Assembly: GCF_003149145.1 (NCBI RefSeq)
Contig: NZ_QGDQ01000019.1
Location: 41,507 to 105,506, forward strand
Length of the DNA stretch: 64,000 nucleotides
Direction: 5' to 3'
Origin: Quadrisphaera granulorum
GTDB taxonomy: Bacteria > Actinomycetota > Actinomycetes > Actinomycetales > Quadrisphaeraceae
This document shows positions 24,857 to 32,508 of the stretch, piece after piece (position 1 is the first letter of the stretch; every line of letters starts with the position of its first letter). The position numbers were made by a program, and so were the translations under genes. The notes under the pieces are model-generated. The model searched no databases. It was not told the origin of the DNA and was given only the letters and a program-made list of their open reading frames with translations.

Positions 24857-25793
24857 GGGTTTCTCCCTCGGTGGTCGTGCTGGTGGTGGATGGGGTGGTG
24901 GAGGTCTGGGAGACGCCCGCGAAGTACGGCACGAGGGCCTTGACCTCGGGCGCCTTGTCGGACTCGGCGATGATGTCGACGCGTCGGTTGCCGTCGATCG
25001 CCCGCGGGTCGTCCGTGGGGAACAGCGGGCGGGTATCGCCATAGCCGGTGGCCGACATGCGGCCACCCGGAACGCCGTCCGCCTGGGCCAGGTGGATCAC
25101 CACCGAGGTGGCGCGTGCCGAGGAGAGCAGCCAGTTGTTGGCGTACGGGCCGCCCTTGAGCTGCAGGTGGTTGGCGTGCCCCTCGACCGCAATTTGACCG
25201 GGCTCTCCGGCCAGCACCGGGCCGATGGCGTCCAGCACCTCCAGACCGCGGGGCTGGATGTCGGCACTGGCGTTGGCGAAGAAGATGTCATTGGCGATGA
25301 CCCGGATCTCCAGGCCGCGCTCGGTGATGGTGGTCTTCACCGCGTCCTGCAGACCCTTGGCCGCCAGAGCGTCAGTCACCTGGTCCTGCAGACTCTTGAG
25401 TCGAGCTGCCTCGACACGGGCGGCGAGCTCTGCACCAGCACCTGCCCCCGGTCCGGCGACCTGGGTGGTGGACTGGTTGTTGTTCGAGGACGCCGGCGCG
25501 GCATCCAAGACCACGAACGGTGCGTCGGGGGCCATGCTCAGAGCAGAGTCCGTCGCGCCGTCGTTGATGCCGCTGCCGCCGGTCTGTGGCAGGGACTCGT
25601 TGCCGAAGCCCTGCGCGAGGCTCGTGCGCAGCTCCTCGAACTTCTTGACGTCGATGGAACTCATCGCGAAGAGCACGAGGAACAGCGCCATGAGCACCGT
25701 CATCATGTCGGCGTAGGAGACGGCCCACCGTTCGTGGTTCTCGTGCTCCTCCTCGTGGCCACCGCCACGCTGCTTGCCCTTGCCGTGGCTCAT
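24849..25793 (-). CDS. motB: Flagellar stator protein MotB
   Basis: The 314-residue protein has a basic N-terminus, then RWAVSYADMMTVLMALFLVLFAMSS, with the proton-channel Asp at position 29 and the plug region after it. An OmpA-like peptidoglycan-binding domain spans about 170-285 (NDIFFANASADIQPRG, VEGHANHLQLKGGPYANNWLLSSARATSVV, GYGDTRPLFPTDDPRAIDGNRRVDI). MotB anchors the stator to the wall and conducts ions with MotA. The motA stop and motB start share one base (TGATG). The C-terminal tail is Thr/Ser-rich. Confidence 0.96.
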   Translation of the reverse strand: MSHGKGKQRGGGHEEEHENHERWAVSYADMMTVLMALFLVLFAMSSIDVKKFEELRTSLAQGFGNESLPQTGGSGINDGATDSALSMAPDAPFVVLDAAPASSNNNQSTTQVAGPGAGAGAELAARVEAARLKSLQDQVTDALAAKGLQDAVKTTITERGLEIRVIANDIFFANASADIQPRGLEVLDAIGPVLAGEPGQIAVEGHANHLQLKGGPYANNWLLSSARATSVVIHLAQADGVPGGRMSATGYGDTRPLFPTDDPRAIDGNRRVDIIAESDKAPEVKALVPYFAGVSQTSTTPSTTSTTTEGETHG

Positions 25794-26560
25794 CAGGCTG
25801 CCGCCTTGGCCTTGCCCGTCTCAGGCACCAGGCTGCGCAGGCGCTGACCCACGAGGCGCGGGTTGGCGCCGGCCTGCACGGCCATGAGGCCCTCGACGAC
25901 GAGCTCCATCTGCGCGGCCTCGGTCTCCGAGAGGCGCTTGAGGCGGGCGGAAAGGGGCAGCAGGATGATGTTGGCGGTCAGCAGGCCCCAGAAGGTCGCG
26001 ACCAGCGCCGCGGCGATCATGTGACCGAGCTTCGCGGGCTCGGAGAGGTTCTCGAGCACGTGCACCAGCGACACGACGGTGCCGATGATGCCGACGGTCG
26101 GGGCGTAACCACCGGCGGTCGCGAAGAAGGCCGCACCCACCTTGTCGGTGGCCTTCTTGGTGTCGATCTTGGAGTGGAGCATCTCGCGCAGGTCCTCGGG
26201 GTCCGCGCCGTCGATGGCAGCCTGCAGCCCGTCCTTGAGGAACTTGTCGTCGACGTCCTTGGCGGCGTCCTCCAGGGCCAGCAGGCCCTCGCGGCGCGCC
26301 TTCTCGGCCAGCGACACGATGATGTCGATGGTCGACTCCATGTTGACGGCCTTGCCGGTCAGCGCCTTGATGAGGGCGTTGATGATGATCGGCAGGTCTG
26401 CCATGCGGATACCGGTGAAACCGGCGCCGATGGTTCCGAGGATCACGAGGATCATCGGCGGGATGAGGACCACCGACATCGGGCTGGAGCCCTCGAGGAT
26501 GATCGCGAGGAGGATGGCGCCGAACGCGATGCCGAGGCCGATGAGGCTTGCCGGATCCAT
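25793..26560 (-). CDS. motA: Flagellar stator protein MotA
   Basis: The 255-residue protein has four membrane segments, two near the N-terminus (about 5-50) and two after a cytoplasmic loop (about 145-200). Typical MotA stretches are EKARREGLLALEDAA, DLREMLHSKI and AAFFATAGGYAPTVGIIGTVVSLVHVLENLSEPAKLGHMIAAALVATFWGLL. MotA transmits torque to FliG. The ATG shares one base with the flbD stop. Normal length; no oddities. Confidence 0.96.
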   Translation of the reverse strand: MDPASLIGLGIAFGAILLAIILEGSSPMSVVLIPPMILVILGTIGAGFTGIRMADLPIIINALIKALTGKAVNMESTIDIIVSLAEKARREGLLALEDAAKDVDDKFLKDGLQAAIDGADPEDLREMLHSKIDTKKATDKVGAAFFATAGGYAPTVGIIGTVVSLVHVLENLSEPAKLGHMIAAALVATFWGLLTANIILLPLSARLKRLSETEAAQMELVVEGLMAVQAGANPRLVGQRLRSLVPETGKAKAAA

Positions 26561-26928
26561 CAGTTCTCCTCCTCCGAGGTCGGGGTAGCTGTCGGGTTCT
26601 GGGCGCTCGCACGGCTGGCGAGACGTTCGGTGAGCGACGAGACAGGCGTGAGGTGCGGACGCTCGTCAGCGGAGCGCGGGCCCGGGATGGTGGGCTCCTC
26701 GTCGGCCGCGATCTCCGCGGCGGGAGAACGGCCGAGGTCGCGAGCCGTGGCCACCACGCTGGCGCGGTAGTCGCGGACGAGCGCCACGACGTCGGTCACG
26801 CTCTCCTGCACCAGGAACTTGGTGCCGTCGATGAGGGTGAGCACGGTGTCGGGGGTGGACTCCACGCGCTCGAGCAGGTCGGGGTTCACAGCGAACGGCG
26901 GGCCGTTCAGGCGTGTCACGACGATCAC
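26560..26928 (-). CDS. flbD: FlbD-family flagellar protein
   Basis: The protein begins VIVVTRLNGPPFAVNPDLLERVESTPDTVLTLIDGTKFLVQESVTDVVALVRDYRA, matching the short FlbD/SwrD family, which starts with IxxTRLNG and supports stator function or motor torque. I chose GTG 26928 because GAGGA lies 8 bases upstream and because the upstream in-frame ATG at 26982 falls inside the predicted -10 box of a FliA-type promoter. Residues 60-122 form a disordered, acidic Pro/Ser-rich tail not found in typical 70-residue FlbD proteins. It is the first gene of a flbD-motA-motB-fliL unit. Confidence 0.88.
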   Translation of the reverse strand: MIVVTRLNGPPFAVNPDLLERVESTPDTVLTLIDGTKFLVQESVTDVVALVRDYRASVVATARDLGRSPAAEIAADEEPTIPGPRSADERPHLTPVSSLTERLASRASAQNPTATPTSEEEN

Positions 26929-26978
26929 GGGGTCCGTCCTCAAGTCTGCGGGGCCTTCCATGACCCCTGTCACAGACT

Positions 26979-27006
26979 CCATCGGCGGTGCACTGTCCCC
27001 CGTGAG
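26979..27006 (-). promoter_or_regulatory. FliA-type promoter of flbD-motA-motB-fliL
   Basis: The minus strand reads CTCA-N16-GCCGATGG. The -10 box ends at 26979, about 50 bases before the GTG start chosen for flbD. It lies between the palindrome at 27065-27120 and the gene. Confidence 0.72.
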
Positions 27007-27064
27007 GCCTTGCGACCGTCAGCCGCCAGACGTTCCCCGACCGGGTGAACCGCCGCTCCCCCAA

Positions 27065-27120
27065 GCCGTGATCATGGACCTCCCGAGCACTTTCCTGCTC
27101 CGGAGGTCCATGATCACGGC
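27065..27120. repeat. Intergenic palindrome with GCCGTGATCATGG ends, flgE-flbD gap
   Basis: GCCGTGATCATGGACCTCC (27065-27083) is perfectly complementary to the sequence at 27102-27120, with an 18-base spacer. The outer 12 bases are the same as in the palindrome at 24318-24372. It sits after flgE and before the flbD promoter, the position of a terminator. Confidence 0.78.
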
Positions 27121-27143
27121 GAGGATGATGCTGACCGTCAGGG

Positions 27144-28469
27144 TCAGCGCTTCATGTTGCCGAGCTCCTGCAGCATCTCGTCGGAGGCGGTGATGACGCG
27201 GGAGTTCGCCTGGAAGCCGCGCTGGGCGACGATCAGGTTGGTGAACTCCTGGGAGAGGTCCACGTTCGACATCTCCAGCGTGCCGCCGGCCAGGGCCCCG
27301 CGGCCTGCCGCGTTGGCGGCACCGACCTGGGCGACACCGGAGTTGGTGGTCTCGCTGTAGAGCGAGTTGCCCTGCTTCGTCAGACCCGAGGGGTTGGAGA
27401 AGGAGGCCAGCGCCACCTTGCCGAGGATCTTCTTGAAGCCGTTGTCGAAGGTTCCGGTGATGGTGCCGTCGGCGCCGAGGGAGAAGGCAGAGATCGAGCC
27501 CGCGGGCGAGCCGTCCTGCGAGGTGATCGCCGCGGTGCTGTTCGAGCTCACGACCACGCCGCTGGAGTTCTTCTGGACGTTGGTGCCCGCGTAGCCGGTG
27601 GTGTTGGCGATCGTGAGCTTGAGGCCGACCGGAATGGCCGGCGTGCTCACGCTGGCAGCCGTCGTGGTCAGCACAGAGCCCGTCAGGTTCGGGGTGCCGT
27701 CGGCGTTGAACTTGATGACGGCGCCGGAGTCGGTGAGGGCCCCCGTACCCGGCGCGGTCCAGAACATCTTCCACTCGTCGGGGCTGGCGCCGCCGACCGA
27801 GTGCACGAAGGTGACCTGGGCGTCGGCCGGCACACCGAGGGTGTCGTAGGTGGTGGGTGCCTTCACCGGGCCGACGTAGCTGCCGGCGGTGAGGGTCGAG
27901 ATGTTGGTGACGGCGCCAGCGTTCACGGGGGCGTCGTCGGCGAAGTTGTTGCCGAGGGTCCACGTGGTCGTCTTCGCCGGCGGGAGCAGGGTGCCCGCTG
28001 GGATCGTCATGTTGCTGGTAGCGCCGTTGGTAGGCGTGGAGCCGTCGGCGTTGGCCTTCCAGCCCTGCAGGATGGCGCCGTCGGTGGTCACCAGCTGGCC
28101 GAGGGCGTCGAAGCTGAAGGCACCGGCGCGGGTGTACATCTGCTCGTTGCCCTTGTTGACGACGAAGAAGCCATCACCCTGGATCATCATGTCGGTGCTC
28201 TTGCCCGTGAGCTGGGCGGCACCCTGCGTGAAGTTGGTGGTGATGCCGGCCACGCGGACGCCGAGGCCGATCTGCGCGGGGTTGGTGCCGCCGTCGCCGG
28301 TGGTGGCGCGACCGGCCGCAGCAACGACCTGGCTCAGGGTGTCCTGGAACTGCGTGGTGGACGTCTTGAACGCCGTCGTGTTGACGTTGGCGATGTTGTT
28401 GCCGGTGACGTCCATCAGCGTCTGCTGGCTGCGAAGGCCCGAGATGCCGGCGTAGAGCGAGCGAAGCAT
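27144..28469 (-). CDS. flgE: Flagellar hook protein FlgE
   Basis: The 441-residue protein starts MLRSLYAGISGLRSQQTLMDVTGNNIANVNTTAFK, the rod/hook N-terminal motif. It has the middle motif QGDGFFVVNKGNEQMYTRAGAFSFDALGQLVTTDG and ends with ALAGGTLEMSNVDLSQEFTNLIVAQRGFQANSRVITASDEMLQELGNMKR, the matching C-terminal helix. These mark FlgE or a FlgE/FlgF/FlgG relative; the length and the position after flgD favour the hook subunit. The ATG at 28469 follows CAGGAGAG. No separate flgG or flgF is seen in the window. Confidence 0.93.
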   Translation of the reverse strand: MLRSLYAGISGLRSQQTLMDVTGNNIANVNTTAFKTSTTQFQDTLSQVVAAAGRATTGDGGTNPAQIGLGVRVAGITTNFTQGAAQLTGKSTDMMIQGDGFFVVNKGNEQMYTRAGAFSFDALGQLVTTDGAILQGWKANADGSTPTNGATSNMTIPAGTLLPPAKTTTWTLGNNFADDAPVNAGAVTNISTLTAGSYVGPVKAPTTYDTLGVPADAQVTFVHSVGGASPDEWKMFWTAPGTGALTDSGAVIKFNADGTPNLTGSVLTTTAASVSTPAIPVGLKLTIANTTGYAGTNVQKNSSGVVVSSNSTAAITSQDGSPAGSISAFSLGADGTITGTFDNGFKKILGKVALASFSNPSGLTKQGNSLYSETTNSGVAQVGAANAAGRGALAGGTLEMSNVDLSQEFTNLIVAQRGFQANSRVITASDEMLQELGNMKR

Positions 28470-28653
28470 GCGTCTCTCCTGTTCACGGGGGAAGCCAAGC
28501 CGCGAAGGGGGTCGCGAGCTGGCGTGGCGCGAGTGCATGCCATCCGTGGCAGGTGATGCGCGTCCGTGCCGAACGTCGAAGACACCGTGAGCGCCGTCCT
28601 GGCGCCGGTACCTCTCGGCTCGTCAGTGGTGGTGCGGCTCAAGCCGCAGCGGA
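28470..28653. other. flgD-flgE spacer
   Basis: A 184-base gap interrupts the otherwise tightly packed operon. It contains the flgE ribosome-binding site and presumably a promoter or processing site. I found no FliA-type motif matching the other copies. Confidence 0.4.
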
Positions 28654-29235
28654 TTACTTCTTGTCGGAAGAGTCGGAAGACCCGGAGGCCCCCGTGGTGC
28701 CCGACCCGGAGGTCGTCGTCGTGGGCGTCGTGCTGGTGGCGGCGGGCTTGACGGTGATGATCTGGTCGATCGGCACCTTCTTGTCGCCGATCACAAGCTG
28801 CGGCGTCGCGTCGCTGAAGTCGGCGCTGTCGACCACACCGGACTGCTTGACGCCGTCGGCGTCCTTCCACTCCACCTGCTTGCCGACGAACGACGAGGCC
28901 GAGAGGCGCATCTGCAGACCGAACGCCTCGCGCTGCGTGGTGGCGAGCTCGGTGAGCTGCTCGACGGTGCTCAGCTGCGCGGTCTGCGCCATGACCTGGT
29001 TGGAGTCCATCGGCGAGGACGGATCCTGATAGCGCATCTGCGTCACCAGGAGCTGGAGGAACTGGTCCTTGCCGAGCGACGTCTTGTCCTGAGCCACGAC
29101 GGCCGTACCGTTGCGGCTGTTGACAGCCACGCTCGAGGGCGTCTGGCTGGCCTTGGCGGCGTTGTCATTGATGAGCGCCCTTTGCTTGGCTAGGGCAGCG
29201 TTCTGCGCCGCGGTGATGCTGCTGACGTCCGTCAT
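28654..29235 (-). CDS. flgD: Flagellar hook-capping protein FlgD
   Basis: The 193-residue protein has the FlgD signature TSLGKDQFLQLLVTQMRYQDPSSPMDSNQVMAQTAQLSTVEQLTEL (about 52-96) and a short C-terminal domain. It ends in a low-complexity Thr/Ser/Gly tail (TSTTPTTTTSGSGTTGASGSSDSSDKK). FlgD caps the growing hook and allows FlgE to polymerise. The gene lies between fliK and flgE, as in many loci. The Tudor/Fn3 part of typical FlgD is much reduced here. Confidence 0.94.
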   Translation of the reverse strand: MTDVSSITAAQNAALAKQRALINDNAAKASQTPSSVAVNSRNGTAVVAQDKTSLGKDQFLQLLVTQMRYQDPSSPMDSNQVMAQTAQLSTVEQLTELATTQREAFGLQMRLSASSFVGKQVEWKDADGVKQSGVVDSADFSDATPQLVIGDKKVPIDQIITVKPAATSTTPTTTTSGSGTTGASGSSDSSDKK

Positions 29236-29306
29236 GACACCTCCTCCGGGATCGCTGGTCTGTCGGCCGGGTGGCCGATCAGTCGGTCGAGGGTTGTGAG
29301 ACGCCC

Positions 29307-31001
29307 TCAGACGAGGACATCGACAGCTCGGGCCCCGAACTGAAGCCCGAGGCGCGCAGACCGCACGTCCACCACGTCCTCACCGCCCTGACGGCCCAGG
29401 TCAGCGCCACGAGAGGCGCTCCAGGAGGTGCGCGTGCCGCCGTCGGGAGCCCCGAATCCACGGGCCTGCCCACCGGCCGACGCCGAGGCGTCTCCGAGGT
29501 CCAGGGAGGCGTTGGAGCCCGTCGCCGCGAGGTCGCGGCGCAGGTCGTCCACGGCCAGCTTGAGGGCCTCACGGGCCGCCTCGGTGCCGCCGTGCAGGGT
29601 GATCTGCACGCCGTTGGCGCTGATGTCCGCCACGACCCTCACGCTGCCGATCGCGTCGGGCGTGACCTGGACGGTGAGGCGGTGCACGCCCTCACCCAGG
29701 CCCGGCAGAGCGACGAGCTTCGGGGAGAGCTGCGGCACGAGCTGCGCAGCGTGCGCGGAGGCCGTGGCGTGCGTCGGGGCCGCCGGGGCGGCGGACGTCG
29801 TCGCCGGGGTGGAAGGCAGGACGACGGCGGCGGGCACGGCCGGGCTGGATGCACCGGCAGCGCCGTCGACCTTCGCGGACGCGGTGGAGCTGCTCGACGC
29901 AGCCGCCGCGCCGGACAGGACGGCCCGCTCGCTGTTCAAGGTGGCTGCGAGGGCCCCTGAGGCGGCCGCAGCAGCCGCGGAGGGCTGCGCGGCAGCCTGG
30001 CGGTGACCGGCGTCGGCCGGGTGGCCGTCACCGGCGCTCTCGCCAGCCGTGTCGGACGCCGCGCCGGCCAGGGCCGCGGCGAGGCGGTCACCGGAGGCCG
30101 TGGCGTCGGTGCCCGCCGCCGCGGAGGCGTCCGCCGGGGTGGCCGTCGCGGGAGCAGCGTCGGCGGTGGGCGCCGTGGTCGCTGAGGCGTCGGCCGCAGC
30201 CGCCGCGGCGGCCCACGGCGGGACGGCGGGGCCGGCGGTAGCGGTCGTCTGGTTCTGGGCGGTCACGGCAGCAGCCGGGACGGTTGCAGCAGCGGCGCCC
30301 GCGGCTGTGCCGCCCTCGACCGCCACTGTCGCCGACGTCTCAGCAGCGGCCTGCTCCCCCGCCGGGGCGAGGGCCGCGGCGATGGCAGCGCTGAAGATCG
30401 ACGTGGCGACCGGCGCTGCGGCTGCGGAGTCGGTGGAAGCGGTGGCGGTGGTCTCGGTCGTGGCCTTCACGGCGGCGGAGTCCTGGCCGCGGTCGGCGGC
30501 GTCGTCGTCCTTCGCCGAACCGTCACGGCCGCCACGGTCGTCACGGCGGGATCCGTCAGCGGCGTCGCGCTGGGCCCTGTCGTTGCGGTCCGCGGCCCTC
30601 TCGGCAGCCTTGTCGGCGGCACGGTCGGCGGCGCTCTGAGCGCGCTCGGCGGCCTTGTCGGCGGCACGGTCAGCAGCGCGGTCGGTGCCGCGGTCTTCGG
30701 AGCGATCCGTCGAGCGGGTGTCACGGACCTCACGGACCGGCGAGTCGTCGCGGACGGCGGAGCGCTCGGACGCGCGCTCGGCAGCCCGCTCGTTGGCACG
30801 GGCCGCGGCCTGCGCGGAGGTCCGCGCTGCGGCCGCCTGTGCAGAGGAACGGTCCGCCGAGGCGGCGGCCGTGGTGCTCTGCTCGGCGAGCAGCGCTGCG
30901 AAGCCCTCGGCACTGCCGGAGGTTCCCTGGGCGGTCGTGGGGCGCGCTGCGGGGGTGACCTGCACCGCAGCAGAGGTGCGGGCGTTGGCGACGAACGTCA
31001 T
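29307..31001 (-). CDS. fliK: Flagellar hook-length control protein FliK
   Basis: The protein has about 564 residues. Residues 440-525 form the C-terminal hook-length domain (LVPQLSPKLVALPGLGEGVHRLTVQVTPDAIGSVRVVADISANGVQITLHGGTEAAREALKLAVDDLRRDLAATG). The N-terminal 430 are alanine-dominated and unstructured. Residues 45-170 hold dense repeats of the type AADKAAERA and ADRAADK. FliK measures hook length and triggers the FlhB switch. ATG 31001 shares one base with the stop of the upstream gene (TGATG); a TTG one codon earlier is possible. Confidence 0.92.
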   Translation of the reverse strand: MTFVANARTSAAVQVTPAARPTTAQGTSGSAEGFAALLAEQSTTAAASADRSSAQAAAARTSAQAAARANERAAERASERSAVRDDSPVREVRDTRSTDRSEDRGTDRAADRAADKAAERAQSAADRAADKAAERAADRNDRAQRDAADGSRRDDRGGRDGSAKDDDAADRGQDSAAVKATTETTATASTDSAAAAPVATSIFSAAIAAALAPAGEQAAAETSATVAVEGGTAAGAAAATVPAAAVTAQNQTTATAGPAVPPWAAAAAAADASATTAPTADAAPATATPADASAAAGTDATASGDRLAAALAGAASDTAGESAGDGHPADAGHRQAAAQPSAAAAAASGALAATLNSERAVLSGAAAASSSSTASAKVDGAAGASSPAVPAAVVLPSTPATTSAAPAAPTHATASAHAAQLVPQLSPKLVALPGLGEGVHRLTVQVTPDAIGSVRVVADISANGVQITLHGGTEAAREALKLAVDDLRRDLAATGSNASLDLGDASASAGGQARGFGAPDGGTRTSWSASRGADLGRQGGEDVVDVRSARLGLQFGARAVDVLV

Positions 31002-32053
31002 CAATTGCTCCCGTTCAGCAGGCCGGTGACCTTGCGGACGTAGTTCTGGGTCTCGGTGAAGGGCGGGATGCCGCCGTGCTTGGCCACGTTGCCGGGCCCG
31101 GCGTTGTAGGCGGCCAGGGCGAGCGGCACGGAGCCGTCGTACCTGTCGAGGTGGCTGCTCAGCAGGCGAGCGGCGCCGTCGACGGCCTGCGCCGGGTCGA
31201 AGGCGTTGACGCCGAGGTCGGCGGCGGTTCCCGGCATGAGCTGCATGAGGCCACGGGCGCCGGCGGGGCTGACGGCGCGAGCGTTGCCGCCCGACTCCAC
31301 CTGGGCGACCGAGGCGAGCAGGCCCTGCGGCAGGTCGTAGCGGGCCTCGGCGGCGCTGAACAGCGCACCGAACTGGCCGGTAGCCGTCGCGGCCGAGGTG
31401 CCGCTGTCAGCCGTGGAACCCGTGGCCGCACGGAGCGCGGTGGACCGGAGGTAGGACAGGCCGTCGATCGCTGACGAGTTCGCCGTCGCGTCGGCAGTTC
31501 CCCCGGTCACGCGACGGATGGTCAGGGGCGTCTCCCAGACCTTGGAGATCTTCACGACGTCGCCGGTCTGCGGGGCGTGGATCATCTTGCCGTCACCGAC
31601 GTAGATGCCGATGTGCGTGGCACCGTCCAGCACGATGAGGTCACCGGGCTGCGCCTGGTCGATGGAGGGCACCTCGGTGCCGACCTTCGCCTGCTGCGCA
31701 GCGGTGCGCGGCAGCGTGATGCCGTTCTCGCGCATGACCAGCTGGGTGAAGCCGGAGCAGTCGAGCCCGGTGGCCGGGTCGGTGCCGCCCCACTTGTAGG
31801 GCACACCGAGGTACTTGGTGGCATCGGTGACGATGTCGTCTCCGCTGACGCCGCTCGTGCCGGACATCTGGGCCTGCGCCTGGGCGAGGGCGTCCGCGAA
31901 CATCGAGCTGGTCGAGCCGGTGCCGCTGAGCGAGCCGCTGCTGCCGAGGGCGCTCACCGGGGGACGCCCGGACAGGGCGGCGATGCGCTGCTGGACGATC
32001 AGCACGCGGCTCTGGACGTCGGCCAGGGGGTCGGCGACGGTGGGAACGCTCAC
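31001..32053 (-). CDS. Bifunctional NlpC/P60 endopeptidase and lytic transglycosylase of the flagellar operon
   Basis: The 350-residue protein has an NlpC/P60 domain at about 70-180 (YLGVPYKWGGTDPATGLDCSGFTQLVM with the catalytic Cys, and THIGIYVGDGKMIHAP with the His). An SLT-type transglycosylase domain spans about 230-345 (LPQGLLASVAQVESGGNARAVSPAGARGLMQLMPGTA with the catalytic Glu, and ALAAYNAGPGNV). No signal peptide is visible, so export through the flagellar apparatus, as for FlgJ, is likely (inference). It sits between fliJ and fliK with a 4-base overlap with fliJ. It probably opens the wall for the rod. Confidence 0.9.
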   Translation of the reverse strand: MSVPTVADPLADVQSRVLIVQQRIAALSGRPPVSALGSSGSLSGTGSTSSMFADALAQAQAQMSGTSGVSGDDIVTDATKYLGVPYKWGGTDPATGLDCSGFTQLVMRENGITLPRTAAQQAKVGTEVPSIDQAQPGDLIVLDGATHIGIYVGDGKMIHAPQTGDVVKISKVWETPLTIRRVTGGTADATANSSAIDGLSYLRSTALRAATGSTADSGTSAATATGQFGALFSAAEARYDLPQGLLASVAQVESGGNARAVSPAGARGLMQLMPGTAADLGVNAFDPAQAVDGAARLLSSHLDRYDGSVPLALAAYNAGPGNVAKHGGIPPFTETQNYVRKVTGLLNGSN

Positions 32054-32508
32054 GGGGTGACCTCCGGGGCGGTCGTGTCGGTCGTCAGGTCGGTCAGGTC
32101 GACGGCGGGGCGGCGGCTGCCGCGCTCGTCGAGCAGGGCTTGGTCGGCGTGCTCGGCGGCTTCACGCTCGGCGGCCGCGTGGTGCTCCTGCAGACGCTCG
32201 AGTGCCTTGACCTTGGCCCGGGCCGCGGCAAGCACCGCGGCGGCGTGCCGGGCCTCGTCCTCGGCCTGGTGGGTGAGGTCGACGCTCTCGGCGTACCGAG
32301 CGGCCATGGCTCCACGGGCGGCAACGATGGCCGCGAAGGCCTTCTCGCCGGTGCCCTCGGGGAAGCCGGCCCCGGCCAGCTCTGCGCGGCGTGCGGTCTC
32401 AGCGCTGCGCGCGGTGCGGGCGCGGCCCGCGGCCGTACCGGCCGAGGCGGCCGCGGTGTCGGCCTGGACCTGCCGCACGCGCAGCAGCTGGGCGAGGCGG
32501 AAGGCCAT
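32050..32508 (-). CDS. fliJ: Flagellar export chaperone FliJ
   Basis: The 152-residue protein is almost entirely alpha-helical and Ala/Glu/Arg-rich, starting MAFRLAQLLRVRQVQADTAA, as in FliJ proteins. A long coiled coil is predicted at about 5-130. FliJ links the FliI ATPase to FlhA. The ATG shares one base with the fliI stop, and the stop overlaps the P60/SLT gene by 4 bases. Sequence identity within this family is low, so the call leans on gene order. Confidence 0.88.
   Translation of the reverse strand: MAFRLAQLLRVRQVQADTAAASAGTAAGRARTARSAETARRAELAGAGFPEGTGEKAFAAIVAARGAMAARYAESVDLTHQAEDEARHAAAVLAAARAKVKALERLQEHHAAAEREAAEHADQALLDERGSRRPAVDLTDLTTDTTAPEVTP

Noticed and set aside
30400..30870. 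Repeats in fliK considered as a CRISPR or tandem-repeat array
   Set aside because: They are coding repeats of variable unit with no constant repeat and spacer structure.
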